From assembly GCA_001931875.2 (NCBI GenBank), contig MSJH02000786.1, forward strand, positions 1-64,000: a stretch of 64,000 bases of DNA. The letters are read 5' to 3'. Positions 37,247-48,929 of the stretch are shown here, in pieces. The position numbers and the translations under genes were made by a program. This DNA is from Byssochlamys sp. IMV 00236 (taxonomy: Eukaryota; Ascomycota; Eurotiomycetes; Eurotiales; Thermoascaceae). The notes below the pieces were generated by a model. It ran no database searches, had not been told where the DNA came from, and saw only the letters and a program-made list of their open reading frames with translations. Numbering within the stretch: position 1 is the stretch's first letter; each line of letters begins with the position of its first letter.

Positions 37247-37730
37247 GTAATGGAGAGCATTAACGATTGCCCTCTACTTTCTCTTTGGCCATTTCTCGTA
37301 GCTGTCGTCGCAATGTTTTACCGGATGGGCTCTTTGGAATAGACTTCCGGAAAACAGCACCGCCTGTAATGCGATTGACAGGCGCAACGCGCTGTGCCAT
37401 AAAGTCTATGATATCCTTGGCTGACGCCGTCTTTCCAGGCTAAGGACAATATAAGATCTGACGTTTCCGATGTTGCCGGTTTTCGGCCAGCCGTCGGTGT
37501 CGTTTGTGGCCTGGAGATTGCGCCAGTACTTTTTCACCACCTTGGGAACGTGGACGCGGAGTTCTCACGTTGATTTTGGTCGTTTCTACGACGCAATCCT
37601 GGGCCGTGATCCTCGCCTCACAGTTGGGCAGTGGCTCGCCAACAACGGAGATCTTGTTAACTGTCTCGTCCGGGAAGCTCATGAAAGAACAGAACATGCT
37701 ACAGTGGATGCGGATCAGCTTCACCGAAAT
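37247..37730 (-). pseudogene. Acyl-CoA/4-coumarate-CoA-ligase C-terminal remnant
   Basis: On the minus strand the final 60 codons read KTASAKDIIDFMAQRVAPVN, then GGAVFRKSIPKSPSGKTLRR and QLREMAKEK before a stop. This is the A10 lysine loop (P-x-S-x-x-G-K) of AMP-binding ligases. Just upstream, ELRVHVPKVVKKYWRN and DTDGWPKTGNIGNV match the region before the A8 hinge, and VGEPLPNCEARI the A6-A7 area. They are in different frames, and the roughly 80-residue stretch between the A7-type block and the lysine loop is missing. No N-terminal AMP-binding motif is seen. It is therefore an internally deleted, frameshifted relic of an adenylate-forming enzyme. Confidence 0.75.
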
Positions 37731-38600
37731 GCAGATTTAGGATTCCTTGATATACTCACTTTTCCATCCCCTAATCTTCTATCCCCGATGATGAAATTCC
37801 AGAAGCTAGGTGCTGCAATGGGCTCTGGAAGGTCGATTATCTCAGAGAATATGGCATTTCTAGCTAATACGGAAGCTGAAGCTCTCTCAGATGGGAGCTG
37901 GGCTTAACTCGACAACTAACTTAGCGTGTTCAACGCATTGGAATGCGGGTTTTTTCATTCAACGAGCGGCCTTGCACAGCTGGGTATATACACTAAGCCG
38001 GACATGCCGTGGAAAATGATCTCGACGGCGCTAGCGATCTTACTTGAGTGCGGACTTGAAACTAGCATCTGAGCAAAAGAGACCTCATAATCGGTGGAGA
38101 TCCTCAATGGCAACCTTATGAAAAGGGGGCTACGTGAATAGGTTTAGTTTCGTGTGCATTCTATCTTATGAACCGACTCAGAAGGAGGTCAATATCAATG
38201 CAACAATACCTACTGCTATCATAAGAATTACTGCGGAAATAGCACTTGGCTCCTTAGCATATTTTGCTTCAAATTACTTGCTCATACTCGATTTAGGCCG
38301 ACTTGAGGCGGGACGGAATATCTGACTAACACCGCTCTCTTTTCAACACAATATAGCCATTAATATATAATCCCTCTATATGACTTAGTCTATTGTTTTA
38401 GTAATCTAGTCTATGCAGAAGTATATATAAAGAGGATCTAAAAACAGGGACTGATCCCAATACAGACCAGCGTCCTGCGAACGTATTGAGGCAGAAAAGA
38501 AAATAAAAGAAAAGAAAGGCAAGTTATAGTAAGGAGGAAAGAGGACGTGTGTTGTAAGTCTTCCACAGTCACGACCCCACTCAGGGACATTCTCTGCAGC
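37731..38600. other. Intergenic, nothing recognised
   Basis: The left part may continue the decayed ligase (minus strand), but I could not align it confidently. The remainder is ordinary non-coding sequence up to the 3' end of the phosphatase gene. Confidence 0.4.
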
Positions 38601-39739
38601 TCAGATTCTCGTTCCCTCCACTTCCTTGCCAGTGGGGACTTTTGCAGATTCTCTCTCGGCAACACTGAGCTGCAGGCCCTGATCATCCCAGCCCTGGATT
38701 CCCAGCTTGTAGAAGGTTTTCTGTTGCTCGCGGGAGGGAACAGGGCCCTCCTTGCCACGACGCTGGCGGGAGTCGAGTGTCTCCACGATAGATGCGTTGT
38801 CACCATCCACCGTGTAACCCTCTAGATCTTCCGTGTCTACCGTATCCGTGAACCGATAGGTACGGTATTCAGTGTTGGACCAACCGGTACCTGCCAGGAC
38901 AAAGGTCAGTTTTCGTTGTAGTACCATATGCAGTGGCTAGTACCATATGCAGTGGCAGTCCATAACTTAAAGAGAGCGGATCTGCTAAACTCAAGAGTGT
39001 CCAGAGCAAGCATCTCAATTGTGGTCAACAAATGGACACGCGGGGGCAATCCATACCTTGATAATGGCTGCTGTCCTCCCAGTCCTCTGTGAAATAGTGG
39101 AGGAAGCCTCCGTGGGTGACGAGAACAATCTCCTTCTCCGGCCGAGCCTTCAGCCACCGTCTTACCTCACGGGCACGGTCCTTGATCGCTTTTGTTTCAG
39201 GCGCCCATTTTCCTTTCTATATAACCACCTTCGATCAGTCTCTTCGCCGCCAAAGCTAACACCTACCCGCACATGAGAAGCGACGCGACGCACCTTGGTG
39301 TTCCACCCTTCCTTGACTAGTGACAGATCAACTGGCAGTTTCTTCTCTTCGAATTCCTTCTTCAGGAAATCAGGGTCACTGCCCGTGTCGCAAGGCACAT
39401 CGCTGGTCTCCTGAGCCTCAGGGATTGCGACCACCTTCACATCTTTCTTCTCTTTAAACACCGGCTCGAAACTTAGAAGGGCCGTATAAATTGTTCGACG
39501 CAGCGGGGACGCGGTCACCAGGTCGATTTGGGAGTGAAAAGGAAATGAGTCGCGCAACTTGCGGCATTGTTCCTCGCCCAGCTCGGTCAGAAGAGGATCC
39601 TGGATGACATGGTTTTCCGTGCAGAGATTGTGAAACCCCTAGAACGAGTCGAATGGGGTTAGAAAGCTGGAACCCGCCCTTTCTGTGGAAGGAAATAACG
39701 TACCTGGGCATGACGAACACAATGGACAATGGGTGCCAT
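38601..39739 (-). CDS. Histidine phosphatase (phosphoglycerate-mutase-like) family protein
   Basis: Four exons: 39739-39704, 39638-39267, 39216-39057 and 38890-38601, with introns of 65, 50 and 166 bp, give 285 residues. The N-terminus MAPIVHCVRHAQGFHNL carries the R-H-x-x-G phosphate loop (Arg9, His10 nucleophile) split by intron 1. PLLTELGEEQCRKLRD and TASPLRRTIYTALLSF follow, then the second catalytic His in IVLVTHGGFLHYF. SSHYQGTGWSNTEYRTY is restored across intron 3. This matches the fungal cytosolic branch of the histidine phosphatase clan-1 family (Pmu1-like), whose substrates are largely unknown. The third intron is three times longer than the others and contains a tandem 19 bp duplication. 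Confidence 0.88.
38919..38956. repeat. Perfect 19 bp tandem duplication inside intron 3
   Basis: The unit TAGTACCATATGCAGTGGC occurs twice head to tail (38919-38937 and 38938-38956) in the long third intron of the phosphatase gene. It contains CATATG. It looks like a recent slippage or repair duplication. Confidence 0.8.
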
Positions 39740-40677
39740 TCTGCTCCTTTTTTCTTGCGTTCTTCTTCTCCTTGTCTCTCCTTGCGGAGCGCGGGGTAAG
39801 TTAAGTAGGTATCTAGCGGGGTCCTAAGGGAACGCAATAATGGGTCGACCCCAATGCAAGATGAAAAGATGGACAAAATAGAAAGGAGCCAAGTGTGAAT
39901 AATAATACTAGAGAGTATCACAGCGGTCTAGTTCTCGATCTACTTCCCACGAGGAGCCACGAGGGAAAAATAAGTTGAAGCAGTGAGCCGTAACTCAAAC
40001 GCATCGATCGAGTCATCGCGGTGAAAAGATGGGCGTGGGTCCAAGACATCCGCCACGTTCGCTTGCAGTTCGTCCCTGAGCCCCTCTCTTGGTGGATTCC
40101 ATCTTCCCAAGGTTCTTTTTGATGCGAAAGATCATTTAGTTAATCTACTCTCTAACTATTCTTCGTTATTACTACTCTGGTCATCGCCGCCTGGGAAGTT
40201 CGCCGACGGTCGCTCCGGACAGAAGAATCTTGGCAGAATACTTAGTGGTGAAGCAAAAAAAAAAAAGATGCGATGTGATCAAAGATGAATAGATTTATGT
40301 TCCTGGTGATTGATTATAAGTGTATATCTGGCTTGCAGACTCATCGCCAGTAACTAACGTTTTACACAGGTTTGACTATGGTCTCGCCCATACTTAACCA
40401 TCCCACCATTTCTGCGCAAAAATGGTGGCGGCAAAGACGTACATACAATGTCATCATGCAAGGTCCAATATATTCAGCCCCAGTGCAATGCTTGCATTTA
40501 AGCATATGCATATGGTAGGCGGAACTAGAACGAACGCACACCCATTTCTGATGCCTCCAACCAGAAAGTCCGGTGTCAGAATGGTGAGCGACGATGTCCG
40601 GTCGCACGGAATATATATTTATGTGTCAGACATGCATCTCCCGTCAGTTATGGGAATGGGGAAGAATGGAAATGCAC
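39740..40677. other. Intergenic, nothing recognised
   Basis: Promoter side of the phosphatase gene and 3' side of the arylsulfotransferase-like gene. An A-run lies at about 40254-40266. Open frames here lack any protein-like features. Confidence 0.4.
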
Positions 40678-42269
40678 TCAGCATGTGGCATTGACAGGAA
40701 CCACGGAGGAAGTTCTGCTCATTAGAGCACCTTCTTTGCCCTCTACCTGCACGTATCGGACAGAACCGATCACTATGGTCGTCTCAAAACCCTTCTTGGG
40801 GACAGAGCCCACAAGCTGGAGATGAGAAGCATTCGACCCCCCATAGACATTCCATCCTGTGAGCTCCGTGGCTCCATTCCAGCTCATATAGATGTGCGTG
40901 CTATTTCCGGACGAGCAAGCCCACGCGCTAGGTGGCGTCTTCGGTTTCCCGATCCAGGGCAGTCGGAAACCTCGGTAGCTCGAAACTTCGTTATTTTCAC
41001 CGAACTGGAGTGTCATCACGCAAGACCCGTTGGCGTCGTATTCCTTGAACTTCGGGATCTGGCCGTGCCCGAGCAGAGTATGGCCCCCTGGCAGATGTTG
41101 ATAGTTTCCCTGAGACTCGCTATAGATCACATCGCGAGAATCCAGCAACTTTCGCTCAAGAGTAGCCTCGTGGGTGTTGAGGTCAAGACGGAGAAGGAGG
41201 CCAGTCGAAGGACTTGTTCCGTTCTCGACTGGGGAATTGGCGTTGTTGAACATGCTGATGATAACGGCATCTTCTGAGGTATGTCGAATTCTAGCATCAT
41301 GCTGGTAGCAGAAATCTACTCCAGGACCAAGCTTGAAGTCGCCGCCGCTCCTGCCCTATGTAATCTCTCAGTATGCACATATTGCGAAATAGCTGAAGAT
41401 AAAAAGACTGCCCTTACATTCAAAACCCAGTCAACGGTACCATTTCGGTTGATACGGTAGATCGAGCAATAATACCGCGAGGAGATGAGATATGCACCAT
41501 CATCGAAGAAATCCACCGAATTGATGTGAAATGCGCCCCATGCATAAGTTCTGTTGTTGCCAAGTCCGTCTATGGGCAGAAGAGAGCCCTCAAGAGGAAT
41601 TTCGTCCACGTGTTCCAGTGCGCTCCAGCGGTACAAAACTCTGCTCGTTTTGACGTCGAGCTCATAGAAGAGAGAGTCGGCGATCCAGCCGTCTTCTTCG
41701 CCTCCTACAGAACGAAGGTCGTACTGGGTCATGTTTACTGCTGTTACGAGGATTGATCCACGGTCTGTCAGCTTGCTTTCGTGGAGATCAATCCATGATG
41801 GAATGGTCAGGTTCTCCACAACCGCGAAGGAACTATCCTCAAGAGTTACCCGGTATATCTCCTCGTACGACTGGTCCAAAAGATAAATCACTCCATATCC
41901 AAAGCCTAAAGGATCGCCATACCCCGTCCCTCTCCAGTACGTAAGAACTGGCTTTCCCTCGAAGGTCTGCGGCCGAAGCCCGAAAATTGTATTGTCTTCA
42001 GCTGGCATGGATCCTTGCCAGACCAGTTCATTTTCATCCGTCATGATCAATGGCGCATAATCCACCGTCCCGGCCCATGTTTGGTCGAAGAAGAGAAAGC
42101 CGGGTTCTGTTCGGCCATGTTTCTCGATAGTCATATTAGGAGGCTGGTACGTGGCCGACTTGAACGTCTGGTACTGCCACGGAGAGACAGTGTCGGCCTT
42201 GCCATGGCTTGAAAAAAACCAAATTGAGAGAATTGAAAGTGAAATAATGGACAGCTGACCAGTCATCAT
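40678..42269 (-). CDS. Secreted arylsulfotransferase (ASST)-like beta-propeller protein
   Basis: Two exons, 42269-41418 and 41355-40678, with a 62 bp GTAAGG..TAG intron, encode 509 residues. The ATG at 42269 is preferred over an upstream in-frame GTG because it starts a signal peptide (MTGQLSIISLSILSIWFFSS). Family blocks are GFLFFDQTWAGT, a DENELVWQG strand, FHINSVDFFDDGAYLISSRY, FCYQHDARI, GNYQHLPGGHTLLGHG and RGFRLPWIGKPKTPPSAWA. This is the fungal ASST family (arylsulfotransferase type 2), a predicted beta-propeller. Despite the name, sulfotransferase activity of the fungal members is not established. Several N-x-S/T sites fit an extracellular location. Confidence 0.88.
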
Positions 42270-43412
42270 GGAATCTCGTGCAGCTGCGAGTGTTTGATCA
42301 CTTGAAAACACAAGAATCCCTCAGGAAAACGCTCAGCAAGGCAGGTCGCACAAAGTTTCAACGGAATTAGCAGTCCAGCACTTAAGTATATTCTCTCTCC
42401 GGCTAGAATTTGCCGAGTAATTGCCTCCTTGATCCCAGTGAGAGCCCGACATCGCTCGTCAACTACCGTCATCTGGTCCCATCTTGTTCTTAGTATGCGG
42501 GGGCCAAATTCAAAAGGAGGTGAAGAAGAGAAAAGAAATTCAGGAAAAGGTACAAAGCGGGGCTATTATTCAATTACACCGGCCTTGGTCCCGTTGTTAA
42601 GGAAGGCCGGCAAGAGTCCGGCTGTTGTTGGATACGAAACTGAAGTGTTGGGAGAGTGGTTTACGTCTCGGATCGGCCATCAGATCAGATTAGATAGATA
42701 TGGATCGCATCCCCACATGCTGGAGTTTAGTGCGCGCCGCCAATTCTCAGCCGCGTCCAAATGGACCGTTTCGTGAAACTCCGGCTCCACGGCACCAAGA
42801 GATGGAAGACAAAATGCCACTCCCTACTCTATTAGCATACTCTTGGTTCCCTACGCCAAGAACCAAACAGCCAGCGAGGCTCTCCCTACGCAGTAGTTTG
42901 TACTATGAAGATCAGAGAAGAAGCCTGTTCATGGTAACATGGTCAGCCAACGTTGCACCCGCTTCAACGAATCACATTCTCTACAACAATATACAGGGCA
43001 AGATACAGGGGCTCAGTGCATACTTGAGGTAGTTTAGCATGTAACGAAGGAGACACTTGATGATTTTGTCGGCTTGTCCCGCCCAGTCAAAAAAGCTCTT
43101 CTGTCAGATTCTTTATCTAATCTGATCAGGGTTTCCGATCGCTTCCTGAACCTTGCGCCTGTCTCGGGATGTACTCTACTTATGTCTCCCAGGTAAGTAT
43201 GTGCTTGGTGCAGCTGACGCCCTAGTGCAGACAGCATGACAAGGGTCGGTGCCCAAGCTAGCGATGGAATATTAGTCTCGCCAGAAAAGTTATCACACTC
43301 TATGGCGTGTGGAAATCAGCCCGTCTAATACAAAGGGGCCAGCAGCGAAGCAGGAGCTCTCGTGGAGATTTATGGTAAACAACGCTCCGTTGAATCGATC
43401 AACGTGCCTGTC
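42270..43412. promoter_or_regulatory. Divergent intergenic region, ASST-like gene and siderophore transporter
   Basis: About 1.1 kb between two divergent starts. A GATA-type site (TTATCT, reverse AGATAA) lies at about 43112 and a TTATCA near 43290. These could serve the iron regulator SreA, but single GATA cores are expected by chance at this frequency. Open frames in the region do not look like proteins. Confidence 0.35.
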
Positions 43413-45543
43413 ATGGGTCGCTCTCTTACTCATTTGTGGCATGACAAGGCCAATCTGTTCCACTTGCACCAGTCTGGTCCTTCACGAATTACCCAAACAG
43501 AGAATGTGATCGAGAAAGATACCAGTACCCAAACAACTGGCCAGAAGGACACCAAAGACGCCGTGGAGTCTTCTGCACCCGTTGCAGCACCGACTCCGTC
43601 TCACGCGTATAATGGTGTCAGCGATGTCGAAGCATTAACGAACGCATGGACGACTCAGTCTCTTATTGCGGCATATCTCTTGTAAGTTCTCTTCTCCGCA
43701 TCGAATTTCATTTAGGCCACTGACTCTGCTAGTGCCTTCTTGGTCTTCTTTATCAATTCATTGCAGCAGGAGACTACTAACAGTCTTTCACCTTATGTAT
43801 ACTCCGCATTTGAGGGGCACTCCCTGCTCTCGACGACATCAGTCCTAACAAGTATCATTGGAGGGGTCTCTAAATTGCCCATAGCCAAAATAATTGATGT
43901 CTGGGGCCGTCCAGAAGGATTTGCAGTTATGGTAGCTTTGTGCACCCTCGGTGAGATTCCTTCCTATGCATCACAGGATTCTGGACTGACATGTCAAGGT
44001 CTTATCATGATGGCAGCATGCCATAATGTGGAGACATATGTAGCGGCGCAGGTAGGTGTCCCTTCTATACCAGTCAGCTTTTGTTGATTCTCAGCTCGCG
44101 ATTCGTGTAGGTACTGTACTGGGTTGGATACAATGGCATGGACTACGTCCTACACGTCTTTCTGTCAGATACGACTGGTCTCCTTAACCGAGCCTTCATC
44201 TGGGGCATAGCTTCAACCCCCTACATTGCCACTACTTTTGCTGGCCCCGCTGCCGCTCAACGCTTTTATGACGAGAATGCTGTCCGCTGGGGATTCGGTA
44301 CATTTGTTATATTGACTCCAGTTGTAGCAGCACCAATCCTCATTCTGTTGTGGTATAATCGCAGAAAAGCCCGGAAGATGGGTCTGGTTCAAAAGAGAGA
44401 GAGAAGCGGCCGCACATATTTCCGATCAGCCAAGTATTACCTGACCGAGTTTGACGGTAGGTTCATGCATCATGTCACATAAAAACATTTGCTAACCTCC
44501 CCAGCTGTCGGATTAATATTGATTACGGCAGCATTTACTCTAGTACTCCTACCGTTGACCTTGGCATCGTCCAAGGCTCATAAGTGGCAATCGCCTGCTA
44601 TCATCGTAATGATAATCGTTGGTGGTTTCTGTTTTGTCGCCTTTGCGCTGTGGGAGCGCTTCTGTGCCCCTGTTTCATTTCTTCCGTTCGCGATGCTCGC
44701 TGACAGGACTCTTTTGGGCGCTTGCATTCTCTCCCTTGTTCTTTACGTGAGCTTCTAGTAGGTTTCTCCTTGATTTAACATCGAACTCGCCTAACTCATT
44801 GTTCCAGCTCCTGGGATATATACTTCTCTTCATACCTGCAGGTTGTGTTCAATACAACTATAAAGGACACAGGCTATATTATGAATATCTACAGTATCGG
44901 CTCATGCTTCTGGTCTGTGCCTCTGGGACTGTAAGGCTCGCCTTTGAAAGGTTTTTTTGATGGGAATTGACTAATTAATCGCAGAATCATACGCAAAGTC
45001 GGCAGAATAAAGTGGGTTGCCCTGGCCGCGATGCCCTTACTCTTCTTAGGATCCGGTCTCATGATCCGTTTCCGGTACCCCAATAGCCCAATCGGTTATG
45101 TCATCATGTGTGAGATCTTCAAAGCATTCGCGGGTGGTACTCTGGTCATATGCGAAGAAATGGCAGCAATGGCTTCCGGGAGCCATGACACTATCGCCGT
45201 TGCCTACGCTATGGTCGGTCTTTCCGCAAAGATCGGTGGAAGCATTGGTTCTTCCATCTGCGGCGCTATATGGACCAACACTGTTCCGCAAAAGCTCAGG
45301 GAATATCTTCCGGAAAATAGCAAGCAACTTGCCCCTGAAATATATCTATCACTAAAGGTTGCACTGAAATATCCCATTGGCAACCCAATCAGAGATGCCA
45401 CTATCAAGGCATATGGGGTAGCGCAGCGCCGGATGCTCATCACGGGCGTATCTATCCTTCCTCTTGCACTTTTCGCCGTTCTCATGTGGAAAGATATTCA
45501 GCTGAAGCAGGTCAAACAGATCAATGGGAAGGTCCTGTCTTAA
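43413..45543 (+). CDS. MFS siderophore-iron transporter (SIT family)
   Basis: Seven exons: 43413-43681, 43733-43950, 43999-44051, 44111-44456, 44505-44757, 44808-44930 and 44985-45543. Introns are 48-59 bp and the product has 606 residues with about 14 membrane segments. SIT hallmarks are INSLQQETTNSLSPYVYSAF, SIIGGVSKLPIAKIIDVWGR, MAACHNVETYVAAQV, YWVGYNGMDYVLHVF, ASTPYIATTFAGPAAAQRFY, CFWSVPLGLIIRKVGRIKWV and GGTLVICEEMAAMAS. These transporters import Fe(III)-siderophores across the plasma membrane by proton symport. The start at 43413 is the first ATG in frame; an upstream GTG is ignored. The second intron (48 bp) is a multiple of three without a stop, so unspliced message would add 16 residues. 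Which siderophore is carried cannot be told from sequence. Confidence 0.93.
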
Positions 45544-48131
45544 AAGAGTCGTACAGCTTTTGGTGCTATGGTTATAAGCTTTGCCAAAGCCCATGCAGGT
45601 TCCCTTAGATGTCCGTGATGAGTTCGACCCCAGCGAGCCAAGAGGCGATTCGCCTTCACCTTCCGCATCAGGGTCACTGAGCTTAGTGCGCAGTAGCTAG
45701 TTAGATAGCTCAGAGCTTTAGAGCTCGATAAGTCTCCTTCACCCAAGCATCTTAGCAGCTCAAGTCAGGACTATAGCGAGCATCCCGCTTCGAAAACGGT
45801 TTTGATGAATCTTGCTCACCGCGGGGAGCAAGTGACTTCTTCGAATCGCACAGGTACGGACCTATTTTCAGATTAGGAATCTCGCAGTCAACTATACGAC
45901 ACGGATAGAGGGACCAAACCGGAGCTCCGGTTGGTCCGTGAAATGTATTTCCGATGAGTACGTCGAGTCTAGAACACCATCGAAAATCGATGTAACCAAA
46001 GAATCGGAAAAAAAAAAAAGAGCTAAACTAAGCTTGCGATGTCGTGACAGTATACTCCGTAGATTGAAGCTCAAGCTAACTATTACAGGCAGGTGATGGG
46101 CGTACCTAGTATGTACTTACGGTACTTATTGCCCGGATCTGCGTCGAGACCTCGAGCTTCTTATGACTCCGTCGCTGAGATCAGCCCGTAATCCACGTGC
46201 TTATTTTGTCAACATAATTCCGTTTCAAACCCCATGAAATATAACAATAGAGTTGGATCGCACTATCTTGTGTTGCTTCTCTTATCCGAAACCTTCACTG
46301 AGAACCGGAGTATACGACCTGGGATTAATGCACTGATCCTAGTGTAGCCAAGGAAGCCAAGCGAAGATAAGCAAAATCACGACCTGGTGACGGAGCTTCG
46401 CAGAGCAAGATATGCGGGGTTTCCTCGGACATGTAAGCTACCTAGGTAGAAGGGGCATAACACTGTCCGTCTAGTGGACGCCACGCGGGTTCCCGTCAAT
46501 GTTCTTGCGGATGGTGCCGAATCGAAGATATGATCGAGATATGCAAACCGACTGTTATATGCTTATGTGCACCGCACTTCCAACAGTGTATAAGGACAGC
46601 TCCTTTTGCGTCTGTTTATTGTTACAACTCCTGCGATTGCGCTCGTGACTTGAGACGCATGAATATCCAATGTGCCAATAATACCCCATTATTGTCGTTA
46701 TCTGAGCCCATGTGGGGCGGCCGTGAGCCTTGAGGATTGAACACTTTCCCTGACAATTCATCTGATGAGCTTGTATTACTCCGCCCTGATTTTGCGTTTC
46801 GCAGTCTGTATCTGAGACCCCGGTGTGGCTTCCACTGGCGCCTGGGCTAGACATCACGGGCAGGATTCTTCCTTACTACTGCCGTCTCACCTGGTCTTAT
46901 CTGCCACCTGACTCTATCCCGCTAGCGGATGAACAGTTATCTATGCAACCGTTTTGTCTCTCGAGACGTTAGAGTCGATTCGGTGGCATTCATTGGTTCG
47001 AGGGCACATACCTGAGTGCCTAGACACTATTCTAGATATAGAGGGTGACACCATCGGACGCTTCGATGTCGATCGAGTACAGGGGTCGTACTCTCTAGAT
47101 AAGGATGACCATTCTGAATATCACTACGGTGCTGGTTGGTGAAGACTGTACAGCTCCACCTGAGGGGAAACGGTAGAACCATTTCCTGTCCCCTTCGTTG
47201 TCAAGGAACAGGGCATAGCAATGATACTCAGTAGGGGGTTGTTCTAGTTAGTAGGGCACATTGCTAGCATATTATTACAAACATAGCATTATTTCACACC
47301 GGAGCGGGACAATCTCTGGAATGAAGTACATATACAATGGCACATATCCAAGCCGGGGAAGTATAACTAACCCCCTTCGTTTTCCATACTATAGGATCTA
47401 GGTTGTCACAGTTTCCCTGGTGGTAAACAGTGCTAATCCAACCTTTCGCTTTAGCCACAGCTTCCCCGAATCTAGTGCCCTTCGGGACTCCGTTTAAAGT
47501 TGTGTAAAAGCGGTATCTAATTTAAGCCTCCGTTACATCGCCTCCCGTGGCGGTATGCGTGTAGATGGTCTGCAGAGATCTTGACATATACTATTAGCTC
47601 CATTAGGAGGATAATCACATAATTTGGCAGCAACCTGGTCAATAGATGGGAAACCAGGGCAAATCAGGAGCCTCCCCTGGCATTTCAATATCCCGCTCTC
47701 AGAGCCAGACTCGCTCTACTGCTGGTCGCCGGAGATTCGACCCATTCCGGCTGTAAGCTAATAACTGATAGAGAGAGCCAGTAAATGTTCAATAGCAGGG
47801 TCCTTGTTGCAAAGGTATAACGTACACGAAATATTGGAGCAATCTTGGCGATCACAAGGCTTAATGCTGTACGCGGGACGACCACCACGGCCAGATGACA
47901 ACAAGAGTGCATGACCCGCTTTGTTATCGACAAACAACTAAAAGCATCGTACCGTGCTAGAAGGATATGTAGACCGAAGAGGCTATAAATTTGGCCTCCC
48001 CTCTCCCCATTGTGTCTTTTCCTTTTCACAGCAGATTCCCGTACATTCCCTCGGGTTTTCGATAAACTCTTAACCTCTCAACTTCATATCCCCCCTATGA
48101 AGAAGTGCCTGCTTCATTAGATCTCACGAAA
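45544..48131. other. Long intergenic region, nothing recognised
   Basis: About 2.6 kb with only short, unconvincing open frames (the longest about 114 codons, minus strand 47685-48029). No family motif, tRNA-like cloverleaf or terminal-repeat pair was found. The last 150 bases before 48132 are a pyrimidine-rich leader typical of a fungal promoter/5' UTR. Confidence 0.45.
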
Positions 48132-48929
48132 ATGAAGTTCACCGCGGTCACCAGTCTATTCATTGCAGGCACTGCTCTTGCGGCACCCCTCACTACTGAA
48201 CGGCACGCTCGCAATGAAGCTCGTCAGGCTGAGAGACGTCGTACTAGCCCGCCGCTTTCTGCTGTCAACGGCCAGCAGCTGCATTTCAATGGTACCAAAA
48301 ATGTTGAATACAGCTCAAACTGGGCCGGTGCCGTCCTGATTGGAACCGGCTATACGAAGGTCACAGGCACGTTCACGGTACCGACTCCATCTGTTCCCTC
48401 GGGAGGTAGATCAAACGAAGAGTACTGCGCCTCTGCCTGGGTTGGTATCGATGGCGATACCTGCAGCACTTCCATCCTCCAAACTAGTGTGGACTTCTGT
48501 GTCCAGGGCAGCTCTGTCTCATATGACGCGTGGTACGAATGGTACCCAGACTATGCCTACGATTTCAGCGGTATCTCCATTTCGGCAGGCGATGTCATCA
48601 CTGTTACAGTTGACGCCAGCAGCCCCAGCGCCGGCACTGCTACTGTTGAAAATGTCTCGACTGGACAGACGGTTACCCACACCTTCAGCGGCGAGACAGA
48701 TGAGCTCTGCGAGTACAACGCTGAGTGGATCGTGGAGGATTTCGAGTCCAACGGCTCTCTTGTTCCCTTCGCTGATTTTGGAACTGTCACTTTCTCTGGT
48801 GCTACTGCTACGGATGATGGTTCTACAGTCGGTCCTTCTGGTGCCACCATCCTCGATATCGAGCAGAATAACCGGGTCTTGACATCCGTTTCTGTCGCCG
48901 GAAGCGATGTCACTATTACTTATGAGTGA
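48132..48929 (+). CDS. Secreted glutamic peptidase, family G1 (eqolisin)
   Basis: A single exon of 265 residues. The ATG at 48132 begins a signal peptide (MKFTAVTSLFIAGTALAAP); an in-frame GTG 27 bases upstream is not used. A basic propeptide follows (RHARNEARQAERRR). The mature all-beta domain begins near residue 50 and shows YSSNWAGAVL, GTFTVPTPS, CASAWVGIDGDTC, the catalytic Gln117 in ILQTSVDF, YEWYPDY, and the AEWIVEDF block that carries the catalytic Glu, then FADFGTVTFSGA. Eqolisins (aspergillopepsin II, scytalidoglutamic peptidase) digest proteins at acid pH outside the cell and are pepstatin-insensitive. All key residues are present and the length is normal, so it should be active. 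Confidence 0.95.
   Translation: MKFTAVTSLFIAGTALAAPLTTERHARNEARQAERRRTSPPLSAVNGQQLHFNGTKNVEYSSNWAGAVLIGTGYTKVTGTFTVPTPSVPSGGRSNEEYCASAWVGIDGDTCSTSILQTSVDFCVQGSSVSYDAWYEWYPDYAYDFSGISISAGDVITVTVDASSPSAGTATVENVSTGQTVTHTFSGETDELCEYNAEWIVEDFESNGSLVPFADFGTVTFSGATATDDGSTVGPSGATILDIEQNNRVLTSVSVAGSDVTITYE

Noticed and set aside
37470..37907. 145-codon plus-strand ORF
   Set aside because: The opposite strand carries recognisable acyl-CoA-ligase blocks, so the plus frame is antisense to a relic.
42429..42776. 115-codon plus-strand ORF between the ASST-like and siderophore transporter genes
   Set aside because: No motif, biased Ser/Arg/Lys composition, and position in a divergent promoter.
43951..43998. 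Reading straight through the in-frame intron of the siderophore transporter
   Set aside because: The family is continuous across the splice (VALCTLGLIMMAACHNVETY), and good GTGAGA and CTGAC..AAG signals are present; kept only as a possible retained-intron isoform.
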